From positions 1-9,767 of the forward strand of contig PWOG01000271.1 of assembly GCA_003557565.1 (NCBI GenBank): DNA of 9,767 nucleotides, given 5' to 3'. The translations under genes were made by a program, and so were the position numbers. The notes beneath the pieces were generated by a model. The model was not told the origin of the DNA. It saw nothing but the letters and a program-made list of their open reading frames with translations, and made no database searches. The stretch is from Desulfobulbaceae bacterium (GTDB lineage Bacteria > Desulfobacterota > Desulfobulbia > Desulfobulbales > Desulfurivibrionaceae). Positions 1 through 6,001 of this stretch are shown here, one piece after another; position 1 is the first letter of the stretch, and each line of letters begins with the position of its first letter.

Positions 1-10
1 ATAATTAGTA

Positions 11-141
11 AATGATCACTGGGGCAAAATGGTAAGCGGTTACAGGGTGCCGCAGGTTGTGGTGAGCCTCGACGGCGAAGCGTACCTCAGTACGTGAGCC
101 GGCCCGATCGCCGCTTTCGGCGGTGCCCTGTGATCGCTTAC
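11..141 (+). repeat. Palindromic element, copy A (full length)
   Basis: Two 22-nt arms (32-53 and 120-141) form an imperfect inverted repeat. The left arm begins GTAAGCGGTTACAGG and the right arm ends CTGTGATCGCTTAC. Between them is a core with its own hairpin, GCGTAC (80-85), loop ctca, GTACGT (90-95), followed by the block GATCGCCGC. About 20 bp left of the arm (from about 11, GATCACTGGGGC) is also shared with the copies at 3767-3893 and 4537-4605, so the element is asymmetric and has a direction; this copy points along +. Its four arm mismatches are all G-T wobbles on the + strand. It starts 7 bp after the stop codon of the leftward iron-sulfur gene, so it lies in that gene's 3' untranslated region. 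The family is not one I can name; it resembles REP/MITE-type elements in size and structure. Confidence 0.85.
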
Positions 142-148
142 GATAATT

Positions 149-1534
149 CTACTTTGGGGTGGTGAACCGGTCAAGGAGGACCGCCAGGTGGATTACCCCG
201 GCCCCATGCAGCCCCTGGTGACGGGCGTGCCGCCAGTGGAGCAGGCAGCCGGTGCAGGCGGTGGTGACTAGTCGGGCGCCGCTGAGGCGTGCATTGCTGC
301 ACAACTCATGGAGGATGGCCTGGGCGCTGTCGGGGTGGGCAAGATGAAAAAGACCGCCGTGGCCGCAACACGTCTGGCCGCCCGGTAATTCGGTCAGTTC
401 CAGGCCGGGAACCCGCTCCAGCAGCATCCGGGGCTCCTTGGTGATCTGCAAACCGAAACGCAGGTGACAGGGGTCGTGGTAGAGGACCTTGAGGGGGGGG
501 GCTTCGCTGGTCGTCGGCAGGTGTTTTTCCCGGGGACCGCCGGCGCTGGTGTCCTGGCTGGGCCGGCGGTCAGACGCGCCGTCCATGGAAACGGAGAAAA
601 CGGAGGAAACGGAGGAAACGGGGAAGGCGGAAGGGGTGGGGTCAGGCGGATGCTGCCGGCAGAGAAACCGGGAAAATTCCTGGATTCGACCGGCGAACTC
701 TTCGGCCGGTCGGTGCCACTGCGGATCGTCGGCCAGCAGTTCGGGGTAACGGCTGAGGTGGGCGGCACAGGAGGCACAGGCCACCACAATGGGGCTGTCG
801 CCGGGATGGGCGGCAATGTTGATCCGGGCCAGGCGGCGCGCCTCTTCTATCTGACCGCTGCTGTATGCCGCCAGGCCGCAGCAGGCCCAACCCGGGGCCG
901 TTCCCGCCGGGATGGTGCCGGAGCGCTCCAGCAGGGCGGTCAGGGAACGGGTGATCCGTGGTTCGATATAGGCGGCAAAACAGCCGCTGAAGATGTAAGG
1001 GGCCGGGAAAGAGGGGGCGTTGTCTGTTTTACGGCAGGCGGTCCGAGGGGCTGCCTGCTCTTCGGTTGGTTGCTCGGTGGCCGGTAAGGCGGCAGGAGTC
1101 TGGGGCTTCTCGGGCTCCAGTCCCAGGCGAAGGTTGAGGCCGCTGTCCGCCGGCAGCCGGATCCCATGAAGCAGGCGGGCCAGGGGCGCCATGGTCCTGA
1201 GCAGGCGTGGCCGGCCCAGGATACCGCAGCCCAGGGTCCGCAGCAGGACATGTTTGCCGGCCCGGCGGGTCAAATCTGCACGGGCGGCGGCCAGCAGTTC
1301 GGCCACCGGAATATTGCGGCTGCATGTCCGGCTGCAGGCCCCGCACAGCAGGCAGTGGGAAAGGATTTCGGCGTACGTGCGGCTGGCCGTGGCCGGGTCC
1401 AGTTTGCCCAGCAGGTGCAGTTTACCCCGGCCGGTATGGTACTCCCGCCCGGTTTGCCGGTAGACCGGACAAACCGTACTGCAGGCACCGCATTTGGCAC
1501 AGGTCTGGAGCCCGGATGAAGAGTGAGAGTTCAT
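149..1534 (-). CDS. GlcF/LutA-like CCG-domain iron-sulfur oxidoreductase subunit
   Basis: 461-residue protein of the family that includes the glycolate oxidase iron-sulfur subunit GlcF and LutA-type lactate-utilisation proteins. It would pass electrons from a flavoprotein partner towards a quinone or heterodisulfide-type acceptor. Two [4Fe-4S] ferredoxin motifs are visible: C12, C15, C18, C22 (CAKCGACSTVCPVY) and C61, C64, C67, C71 (CLLCGACSRTC). Two CCG (DUF3483/cysteine-rich) domains follow, with C184, C218-C219, C253, C256 and C356, C389-C390, C427, C430. GlcF is usually about 400 residues; the excess lies in linkers at about 140-178 and 293-347, the latter carrying a tandem repeat. The start ATG at 1534 sits 23 bp after the prfB stop with no clear ribosome binding site, so translation may be coupled. 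No FAD subunit (GlcD/E-like) is in the window, so the substrate is unknown and glycolate or lactate is only a guess. Confidence 0.82.
   Translation of the reverse strand: MNSHSSSGLQTCAKCGACSTVCPVYRQTGREYHTGRGKLHLLGKLDPATASRTYAEILSHCLLCGACSRTCSRNIPVAELLAAARADLTRRAGKHVLLRTLGCGILGRPRLLRTMAPLARLLHGIRLPADSGLNLRLGLEPEKPQTPAALPATEQPTEEQAAPRTACRKTDNAPSFPAPYIFSGCFAAYIEPRITRSLTALLERSGTIPAGTAPGWACCGLAAYSSGQIEEARRLARINIAAHPGDSPIVVACASCAAHLSRYPELLADDPQWHRPAEEFAGRIQEFSRFLCRQHPPDPTPSAFPVSSVSSVFSVSMDGASDRRPSQDTSAGGPREKHLPTTSEAPPLKVLYHDPCHLRFGLQITKEPRMLLERVPGLELTELPGGQTCCGHGGLFHLAHPDSAQAILHELCSNARLSGARLVTTACTGCLLHWRHARHQGLHGAGVIHLAVLLDRFTTPK
587..631. repeat. 9-bp tandem repeat inside the iron-sulfur protein gene
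   Basis: Five consecutive 9-bp units on the + strand: GGAAACGGA, GAAAACGGA, GGAAACGGA, GGAAACGGG and a degenerate GAAGGCGGA. Because the unit is three codons, copy-number change keeps the leftward gene in frame. There it encodes a Ser/Val-rich run (VSSVSSVFSVS, about residues 306-316) in the linker between the two CCG domains. The strand asymmetry (purines on +, pyrimidines on -) differs from the surrounding coding sequence. Confidence 0.85.
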
Positions 1535-1557
1535 GGCGGTGGCCGGCGTATTATTTC

Positions 1558-2668
1558 TTATTCATTCTTCCACAGCAGGTAGGAAATGATGAACGGATCC
1601 AGGTCGCCGTTTAGTACGCTATCCACGTTGCCGGTTTCGTGGTTGGTCCGGTGATCCTTGATCAGCCGGTAGGGCTGGAGGACATAGGAGCGGATCTGGC
1701 TGCCCCAGGCGATTTCTTTCTTGTCGCCGTGGAGGTGTTGCTGCTGCAGTTCGCGGTTGGCCCGTTCCCGTTCGTAGAGCTGGGCCTTGAGCATCTTCAT
1801 CGCCGTGTCCCGGTTGCGGTGCTGGCTCCGCTCGTTCTGGCACTGGGACACCAGGCCCGTGGGCAGATGGGTGATCCGGATGGCCGAACTGGTCTTGTTG
1901 ACATGCTGGCCCCCGGCGCCGCTGGCCCGGTAGGTGTCCACCCGCAGATCCTTGTCGTCGATCTCCACCTCAATGTCATCGGTCAGTTCGGGAAAGATGA
2001 AAACCGAGGCAAAGGAAGTATGGCGCCGGCCGCCGGTGTCGAAGGGGGAAATCCGCACCAGGCGATGGATGCCCATCTCGGAACGGAGATAGCCGTAAGC
2101 CCAGCGTCCCTTGACCATCACCGTCACACTTTTGATTCCGGCTTCATCGCCGGGCAGCTGATCGACGATCTCGGTGGCAAAGTTCTTGTTTTCCGCCCAG
2201 CGCAGGTACATGCGCAGCAGAATGCTGACCCAGTCCTGGGCTTCGGTGCCCCCGGCCCCGGCGTGGATGGTTAAAATGGCGTTGCTGGCGTCATGTTCAC
2301 CGCTGAATATGCATTCCAGCTCCAGGGCCGCCAGGAGCTGTTCCACGGCCTCCAGGGCCCGGGCCACCTCTTTTTCGGCTTCCCGGTCGTTTTCGGAGAC
2401 GGCCAGCTCCAGCAGAACCTCCGCGTCCTCAAAGGCGGCGCTCACCTGGTTCCAGTTGTCGATGGTGTTTTGCAGGTCGCTTTGTTCCTTCTGAACCGTG
2501 GCGGCCTGTTCGGGATCATGCCAGAAATCAGGGGCGGCGCTGCGGTGTTCCAGTTCCTGGATGCGGAGTAACTTGTTGTCCAGGTCAAAGATGACTCCGC
2601 AGGGTAAGCAGCCGGCCCTTGATATTTTGGGTTTTTTCTTTCAGTTCAGCTGCAATGCTTACACTCAT
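1558..2668 (-). CDS. prfB: Peptide chain release factor 2 (RF2), +1 programmed frameshift
   Basis: RF2 recognises UAA and UGA stop codons and triggers peptidyl-tRNA hydrolysis. Translation from ATG 2668 (ribosome binding site AAGAGGA) gives 27 codons and reaches an in-frame TGA at 2585-2587. A +1 shift at CTT-TGA-C joins the frame that runs to TAA at 1558-1560, for a product of 369 residues (27+342). E. coli RF2 is 365. In the joined product the stop-recognition tripeptide SPF is at 207-209 and the catalytic GGQ at 252-254, matching the family spacing. The position equivalent to E. coli residue 246 is Ala (RASGAGGQ), the usual form outside K-12. A reading frame that ignores the shift would start at a GTG near 2445 and lose about 74 residues. 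The gene lies 82 bp after lnt and 23 bp before the iron-sulfur gene, on the same strand. Confidence 0.96.
2584..2600 (-). promoter_or_regulatory. RF2 autoregulatory +1 frameshift site
   Basis: Reading leftward the sequence is GCGGAGTCATCTTTGAC. The slippery CTT-TGA-C is the conserved prfB signal: low RF2 lets the ribosome pause at UGA, slip from CUU to UUU and continue in +1. The internal Shine-Dalgarno-like GGAG (2595-2598) sits 4 nt before CTT. The E. coli site instead has a longer AGGGGG tract 3 nt before, so this stimulator looks weaker. Codon 28 is the UGA. Confidence 0.93.
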
Positions 2669-2717
2669 GGGGCTGTCCTCTTTAGTCATGCTTTGTATTG
2701 TATTGACCGACGTATTT

Positions 2718-2736
2718 AACCGCTCTGTCAGCGGTT
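2718..2736 (-). other. Hairpin between lnt and prfB
   Basis: A perfect 7-bp inverted repeat AACCGCT/AGCGGTT with a 5-nt loop lies in the 82-bp gap downstream of the lnt stop and upstream of the prfB start. Neither strand has a following T-run, so it is not a classical intrinsic terminator. It could be an mRNA processing or stability element. Confidence 0.5.
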
Positions 2737-2750
2737 GCCGTCATAATTTG

Positions 2751-4511
2751 TTAACTGCGCATATTAACATAAATGTGCCTGATAATGCCAGTTATAAGCA
2801 GCAGCAGGCAGGCGGGGCCGAATAGAAAACCGCCGGCGGTAAAAATACTGAAAGTATTGCCGGCGGGGTTGGGCAAGGGCAGAGCGGCCCGGCGTTGATC
2901 CGGGGTGAAAAGTTCGGTGGCCTGGTGAATCCGGCCGTCGGGGGTGACAAAGGCGCTGATTCCGGTGTTGGCGGCCCGGGCCATGGAACGCCGGTTTTCC
3001 ACGGCCCGCAGGGCCGACATGGAAAGGTGCTGGCTGGGAGCGTTACTCTGGCCGAACCAGGCATCGTTGGTGATATTAATCAGCAGGTCCGCCCCCTCGC
3101 TGGTCATTTGCCGGGCCAGGCGAGGGAAAATGGCCTCAAAGCAGATCAGGGCGCCAAGTCGCCGGTTACCGCAGGTCAGCAGGGTTGGTTCGGAGCCGGG
3201 GGTGAAGTCACCCAGGGTTTCCACCACCGGCGCGAAAAAGGGCAGCAGGCGCCGCATGGGAATATATTCCCCGAAGGGCACCAGGTGTTGCTTGCGGTAG
3301 ATCCCGGCCGGCTGGGTGGCTGCCTCGTCCGGGCTGACCAGCAGGGCGCTGTTGTAATAATGTACCCGGTCGTCTTCTTCCCATTCCCGGTGCGGGGCGC
3401 CGGTTAGCAGGCAGGTGTCGTGGCGGGCGGCAAAAGCGGTAACCTCGTCAAACAGGGAATGCTCCAGGGGGTAAAAGGGCAGGGCGGTTTCCGGCCAGAC
3501 GATCAGCTCCGGCGGGCCGTCCCGGTGACCGGCGGCCCGGTTGCTCAACTTCAGGTAGTCTTCCACGGTGGTTATTTGCCGGTCATAGTCCCATTTTTCA
3601 TCCTGGGAGATATTGCCCTGTACGACGCCCACCTCCATGCCGGAACCGGCCTCCATGATCGCCGGCCACTGCTGCAGGCGAATCATCCCGTAAAATACCA
3701 CCAAGGCCAGCAAAACCAGGGCCAGGGCCAGGGAGGCGCGGGATGACAGAACCGGAGTATTTTTGGGTAAGCGATCACAGGGCACCGCCGAAAGCGGCGA
3801 TCGGGCCGGCTCATGTACTGATGTACGCTTCGCCGTCCCGCTTGCCGCAACCTGCGGCACCCTGTGACCGCCTACACTTTGGCCCCCGTAATCGCTTGCG
3901 TTTTTCGTGGCCTGCCAAACGATGGTGGTCAGCAGGGCCAGCAGGGTGGAGCTAAGGACGATGCTGAAGGTGATCAAATGGTGACCGCCCAGGTCGGCAA
4001 CCTGGGTGAGCAGCGGCAACTGATACTGGCTGTAGCCCAGGTCCTGCCAGGGAAAACCGGTGAAAAGCCGGGCGCGAACAACATCCAGGCCGACCCAGAG
4101 CACCGGGGCGGCCCATAATGCCCCCAAACGCGCCCGGGGATCGCCCCAGGTGGTAAGGGTGACCAGCAGGCCGGCAAAAATGGCGGGATACAAGCTCATA
4201 TACAGGGCCAGCAGGGCCAGGGCCATGGCCGCCACGGCGGCATGCACCCCGCCAAAATCACCGAGGACAATGGTGATCCAGTACAGCAACGGCAGGTGAT
4301 AGATCATTCCGGCCACCAGCCCCAGCAGGGCGGCCCGTCGCCAGTTAAGCCCCAGGATGGCCAGCAGCAGGGGTGCCAGGGCGACCCAGGCCAGCAGAGC
4401 GTGCCCCCCACTGCCGGGGGACGAAAAAAACAGCAGCAGGCCGCTCAGCAGCGCCAGGACGAATCGCCCTGTCTGCTTTTGCCCCCCTGGGTGAAGCTGC
4501 TTTATTTTCAT
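2751..4511 (-). CDS. lnt: Apolipoprotein N-acyltransferase with an in-frame palindromic insertion
   Basis: Integral inner-membrane enzyme that N-acylates the N-terminal cysteine of apolipoproteins, the last step of lipoprotein maturation. From ATG 4511 the product is 586 residues; the family is usually near 510-520. Hydrophobic segments occupy roughly 15-200, with another at 259-275, then a nitrilase-type domain from about 292 (VGVVQGNIS) and a final transmembrane segment at about 558-578. The expected Glu-Lys-Cys triad is present: E341 (WPETALP), K407 (YRKQHLVPFGEY) and C457 (ICFEAIFP). The extra length is residues about 204-252, where a palindromic repeat is read through in frame. By known Lnt topology that loop, before the transmembrane segment leading to the periplasmic domain, is cytoplasmic. 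The start is uncertain: an in-frame TTG at 4520 has a better-spaced AAAGG, and the frame stays open upstream to 4631 through another repeat copy. Confidence 0.93.
   Translation of the reverse strand: MKIKQLHPGGQKQTGRFVLALLSGLLLFFSSPGSGGHALLAWVALAPLLLAILGLNWRRAALLGLVAGMIYHLPLLYWITIVLGDFGGVHAAVAAMALALLALYMSLYPAIFAGLLVTLTTWGDPRARLGALWAAPVLWVGLDVVRARLFTGFPWQDLGYSQYQLPLLTQVADLGGHHLITFSIVLSSTLLALLTTIVWQATKNASDYGGQSVGGHRVPQVAASGTAKRTSVHEPARSPLSAVPCDRLPKNTPVLSSRASLALALVLLALVVFYGMIRLQQWPAIMEAGSGMEVGVVQGNISQDEKWDYDRQITTVEDYLKLSNRAAGHRDGPPELIVWPETALPFYPLEHSLFDEVTAFAARHDTCLLTGAPHREWEEDDRVHYYNSALLVSPDEAATQPAGIYRKQHLVPFGEYIPMRRLLPFFAPVVETLGDFTPGSEPTLLTCGNRRLGALICFEAIFPRLARQMTSEGADLLINITNDAWFGQSNAPSQHLSMSALRAVENRRSMARAANTGISAFVTPDGRIHQATELFTPDQRRAALPLPNPAGNTFSIFTAGGFLFGPACLLLLITGIIRHIYVNMRS
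3767..3893 (-). repeat. Palindromic element, copy B, inserted in lnt
   Basis: Same element as copy A, reversed. Its arms are 3767-3788 and 3854-3875, and its core shares GATCGCCGC and the GTAC-N4-GTAC hairpin. The extra conserved left flank (GGGGGCCAAAG, read leftward) extends to about 3893. The arm-to-arm part is 109 bp, against 110 bp in copy A. It is translated as about residues 212-248 of the acyltransferase with no stop codon. All four arm mismatches are G-T wobbles on the strand that matches the lnt mRNA. Confidence 0.88.
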
Positions 4512-4536
4512 GATTGACAAAGCAATACCTTTGAAA

Positions 4537-4605
4537 ATGATCATGGGGGCAAAGAGGTAAGCGGTCACAGGGTGCCGCAAGATGCGGTGCCCTGTGATCG
4601 CTTGC
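4537..4605 (+). repeat. Palindromic element, copy C (core-deleted miniature)
   Basis: Arms 4557-4579 and 4583-4605 (23 nt each) close on a 3-nt loop, AGA, giving a near-continuous hairpin with the usual core missing. The 20 bp to the left (4537-4556, GATCATGGGGGCAAAG) match the left flank of copy A, fixing the orientation as +. The four arm mismatches (arm positions 2, 8, 17, 18) are all G-T wobbles on the + strand. It lies immediately upstream of lnt, so it would fold in the leader of the corC-lnt transcript in the less stable A-C mismatch form. Confidence 0.85.
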
Positions 4606-4644
4606 ATACCTTTTGCAAGTGGTCTGCACACCCCGTAAACGTTC

Positions 4645-4722
4645 TGCAGTGCCGCACATCATGACGTTGCGTACACGGGGTACGCGGTGCCGGTCTGATC
4701 GCCGCCAGGAGAGGTGCTGCTG
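4645..4722 (+). repeat. Palindromic element, copy D (degenerate, CAGCAGC-end subtype)
   Basis: A diverged relative of the copy at 9679-9767. It has a left end resembling GCAGCACCGCA (TGCAGTGCCGCA, 4645-4656), a perfect core hairpin GCGTAC (4669-4674), loop ACGGG, GTACGC (4680-4685), then GATCGCCGCC, and a right end GGTGCTGCTGG that finishes 5 bp before the end of the corC stop codon region. With copy C it fills nearly all of the 216-bp gap between corC and lnt. The arms have decayed, so it is probably older. Confidence 0.68.
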
Positions 4723-4727
4723 GATGT

Positions 4728-5603
4728 TTACGATATTTTCTGGATTTTTACGGTGATTATCCGGCGCTTGTCCGCCGCGACAACTTCAAATACCAGGGAG
4801 TTGATGTTTAAGGTCACCCCAGGGGGCGGAACCCGGTCCAGGTGTTGAAGGATCAGCCCGCCCACGGATTCATGGGTACCTTCGGGAAGTTTGGTGTGGA
4901 AAAAATCCTCCACCTCCTCGATATCGACCTTGGCGTCGGCCAGCACCGTGTGCTGGTCAACCACCTTCCAGCGCCGGGTGTTGCGGTCGTGCTCATCGAT
5001 GATTTCGCCGATGATCTCCTCAATAATGTCTTCCAGGGTGATCAGCCCCCGGACGCCGCCGAATTCGTCGTTGACCACGGCCATGTGGGTTTTCTGTTGC
5101 TGGAAGCGTTTCAGCAGCTTGATTATTTTACTTTTTTCATGGACAAACTCGGCTGGTTTGGCCAGCACGCCAGCGGTGGGTGGTTCATCGCTGTTCAGGC
5201 AGTAGGGTAAAAGGTCCTTGGCATGCAGAATGCCGATAATCTGGTCGGGGCTTTCCTGGTATACGGGGATTCGACTGAATCCCCGGTCGATGATAACCCG
5301 GAGCAGATCCTCCAGAGGAGTGGAGGCTTTGACCATGACAATCTCGGCCCGCGGGGTCATTACCTCGTAAGCCTGGGTGTCCTTCAGTTCCATGATCCCG
5401 GCGATCATTTCCCCCTCTTCGGGGGTGATCAGCCCCTGTTCTTCGCCGTCATCCAGGATTTCCTGGATCTCCTGTTCTATTTCTTCAGCTGTGTCGGGGT
5501 TTTTTGCGATACCTAGCAGGTTGAGCAGGCGACGAAAGGTTGATTCCGTCGCCCTGGACGGGGCCGGGGGCTCCGCAGGGGCGGGATCTGATGAATGGTC
5601 CAT
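4728..5603 (-). CDS. corC: CorC/HlyC-type CBS-domain protein
   Basis: Soluble CBS-domain protein of the CorC (YbeX) type, implicated in magnesium/cobalt homeostasis and ribosome-related functions; the precise role is unsettled. From ATG 5603 the product is 291 residues, almost the same as E. coli CorC (292). After an acidic, Pro-rich start, CBS motif 1 covers about 83-133 (VMTPRAEIVMV, GFSRIPVYQ, GILHAKDLL) and CBS motif 2 about 153-206 (THMAVVNDEFGGVRGLITLED). A CorC_HlyC transporter-associated domain covers about 212-289 (VGGLILQHLDRVPPPG). There is no N-terminal DUF21 membrane domain. The nearest Shine-Dalgarno, AGGAGA, is 14 nt before the ATG, which is long, but no better in-frame start codon lies between. 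The corC-lnt order matches the enterobacterial ybeX-lnt operon, although ybeY and ybeZ are not in the window. Confidence 0.92.
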   Translation of the reverse strand: MDHSSDPAPAEPPAPSRATESTFRRLLNLLGIAKNPDTAEEIEQEIQEILDDGEEQGLITPEEGEMIAGIMELKDTQAYEVMTPRAEIVMVKASTPLEDLLRVIIDRGFSRIPVYQESPDQIIGILHAKDLLPYCLNSDEPPTAGVLAKPAEFVHEKSKIIKLLKRFQQQKTHMAVVNDEFGGVRGLITLEDIIEEIIGEIIDEHDRNTRRWKVVDQHTVLADAKVDIEEVEDFFHTKLPEGTHESVGGLILQHLDRVPPPGVTLNINSLVFEVVAADKRRIITVKIQKIS

Positions 5604-5650
5604 GATTGTGACAAATATCTCCTGATGGATTATAATGCAAAAATCTGGTC

Positions 5651-5676
5651 TGTCGGTGCATTTTATCCCACCGACA
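5651..5676 (-). promoter_or_regulatory. Leader hairpin upstream of corC
   Basis: A perfect 8-bp inverted repeat, TGTCGGTG (5651-5658) and CACCGACA (5669-5676), flanks a 10-nt A/T-rich spacer. It starts about 12 nt after the predicted transcription start of corC. It could be an mRNA leader stem or an operator for a dimeric repressor; the sequence alone cannot separate these. Confidence 0.55.
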
Positions 5677-5694
5677 AGCAAGGCATATCTGAAA

Positions 5695-5723
5695 CATATA
5701 GTGGCGGCCGGGGGTATAGTCAA
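5695..5723 (-). promoter_or_regulatory. Predicted sigma70-type promoter for corC-lnt-prfB
   Basis: Leftward -35 TTGACT (5718-5723) and -10 TATATG (5695-5700) are separated by exactly 17 bp, with an A/T-rich stretch upstream of the -35. Transcription would start near 5688 and give a leader of about 85 nt before the corC ATG. Confidence 0.7.
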
Positions 5724-6001
5724 TATTATTTTTTTTCATTAACCGGGTTTTTAGCGAAATTGGTCGTGCTGCTTCCTTTTCCTCTTTTCTTTTCCGGGCA
5801 AATAGGGTAGATATGCCGGCGGTCAAGGGAAAACATGGTGGTCGGAACGTACCGTTTCGCCTGCTCTTTTCCCTTTTCTTTTGCGGGGACTTTTACGGTC
5901 GGAGAGTGGCGGCGGGGGTGATCCGTCAGGGTAAGCCTGTCGCCGTTAGCGGAATTTATTCCCGGCCCATTTATCCTCTGTCTTCTGCCAAGAGGTAAAC
6001 A
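5724..6001 (+). other. Divergent intergenic region upstream of the carboxylase genes
   Basis: No gene or RNA is recognisable here. An A/T-rich stretch (5724-5760) adjoins the leftward promoter. Two similar pyrimidine tracts, TTTTCCTCTTTTCTTTTC (5777-5794, followed by CGGG) and TTTTCCCTTTTCTTTTGC (5867-5884, followed by GGG), recur 90 bp apart. A Shine-Dalgarno AAGAGG ends 6 nt before the TTG start at 6002. No convincing rightward -35/-10 pair was found. Confidence 0.5.

Noticed and set aside
32..141. Copy A as an intrinsic terminator of the iron-sulfur gene
   Set aside because: It is a long palindrome but lacks a T-run on the transcribed side, and the mRNA-sense strand has A-C mismatches in the stem.
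1558..2445. A 295-residue RF2 starting at GTG 2445
   Set aside because: The upstream frame plus the CTTTGAC shift restores a normal full-length RF2, so this is only the downstream part.
4512..4631. N-terminal extension of Lnt to 4631
   Set aside because: The added residues are encoded by the palindromic element and its flank, lack family similarity and precede the usual cytoplasmic start; no ribosome binding site supports them.
5604..5723. N-terminal extension of the CorC-like protein to 5723
   Set aside because: It would translate the predicted promoter and leader hairpin. The start at 5603 gives the family's normal length.
5942..5977. Possible rightward promoter TTAGCG-18 bp-TTTATC
   Set aside because: Both boxes match consensus poorly and the start would lie very close to the TTG codon; too weak to report as a feature.
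5813..5998. 61-residue open frame before the biotin carboxylase
   Set aside because: There is no ribosome binding site, no recognisable motif and no start support. It looks like chance openness of the leader region.
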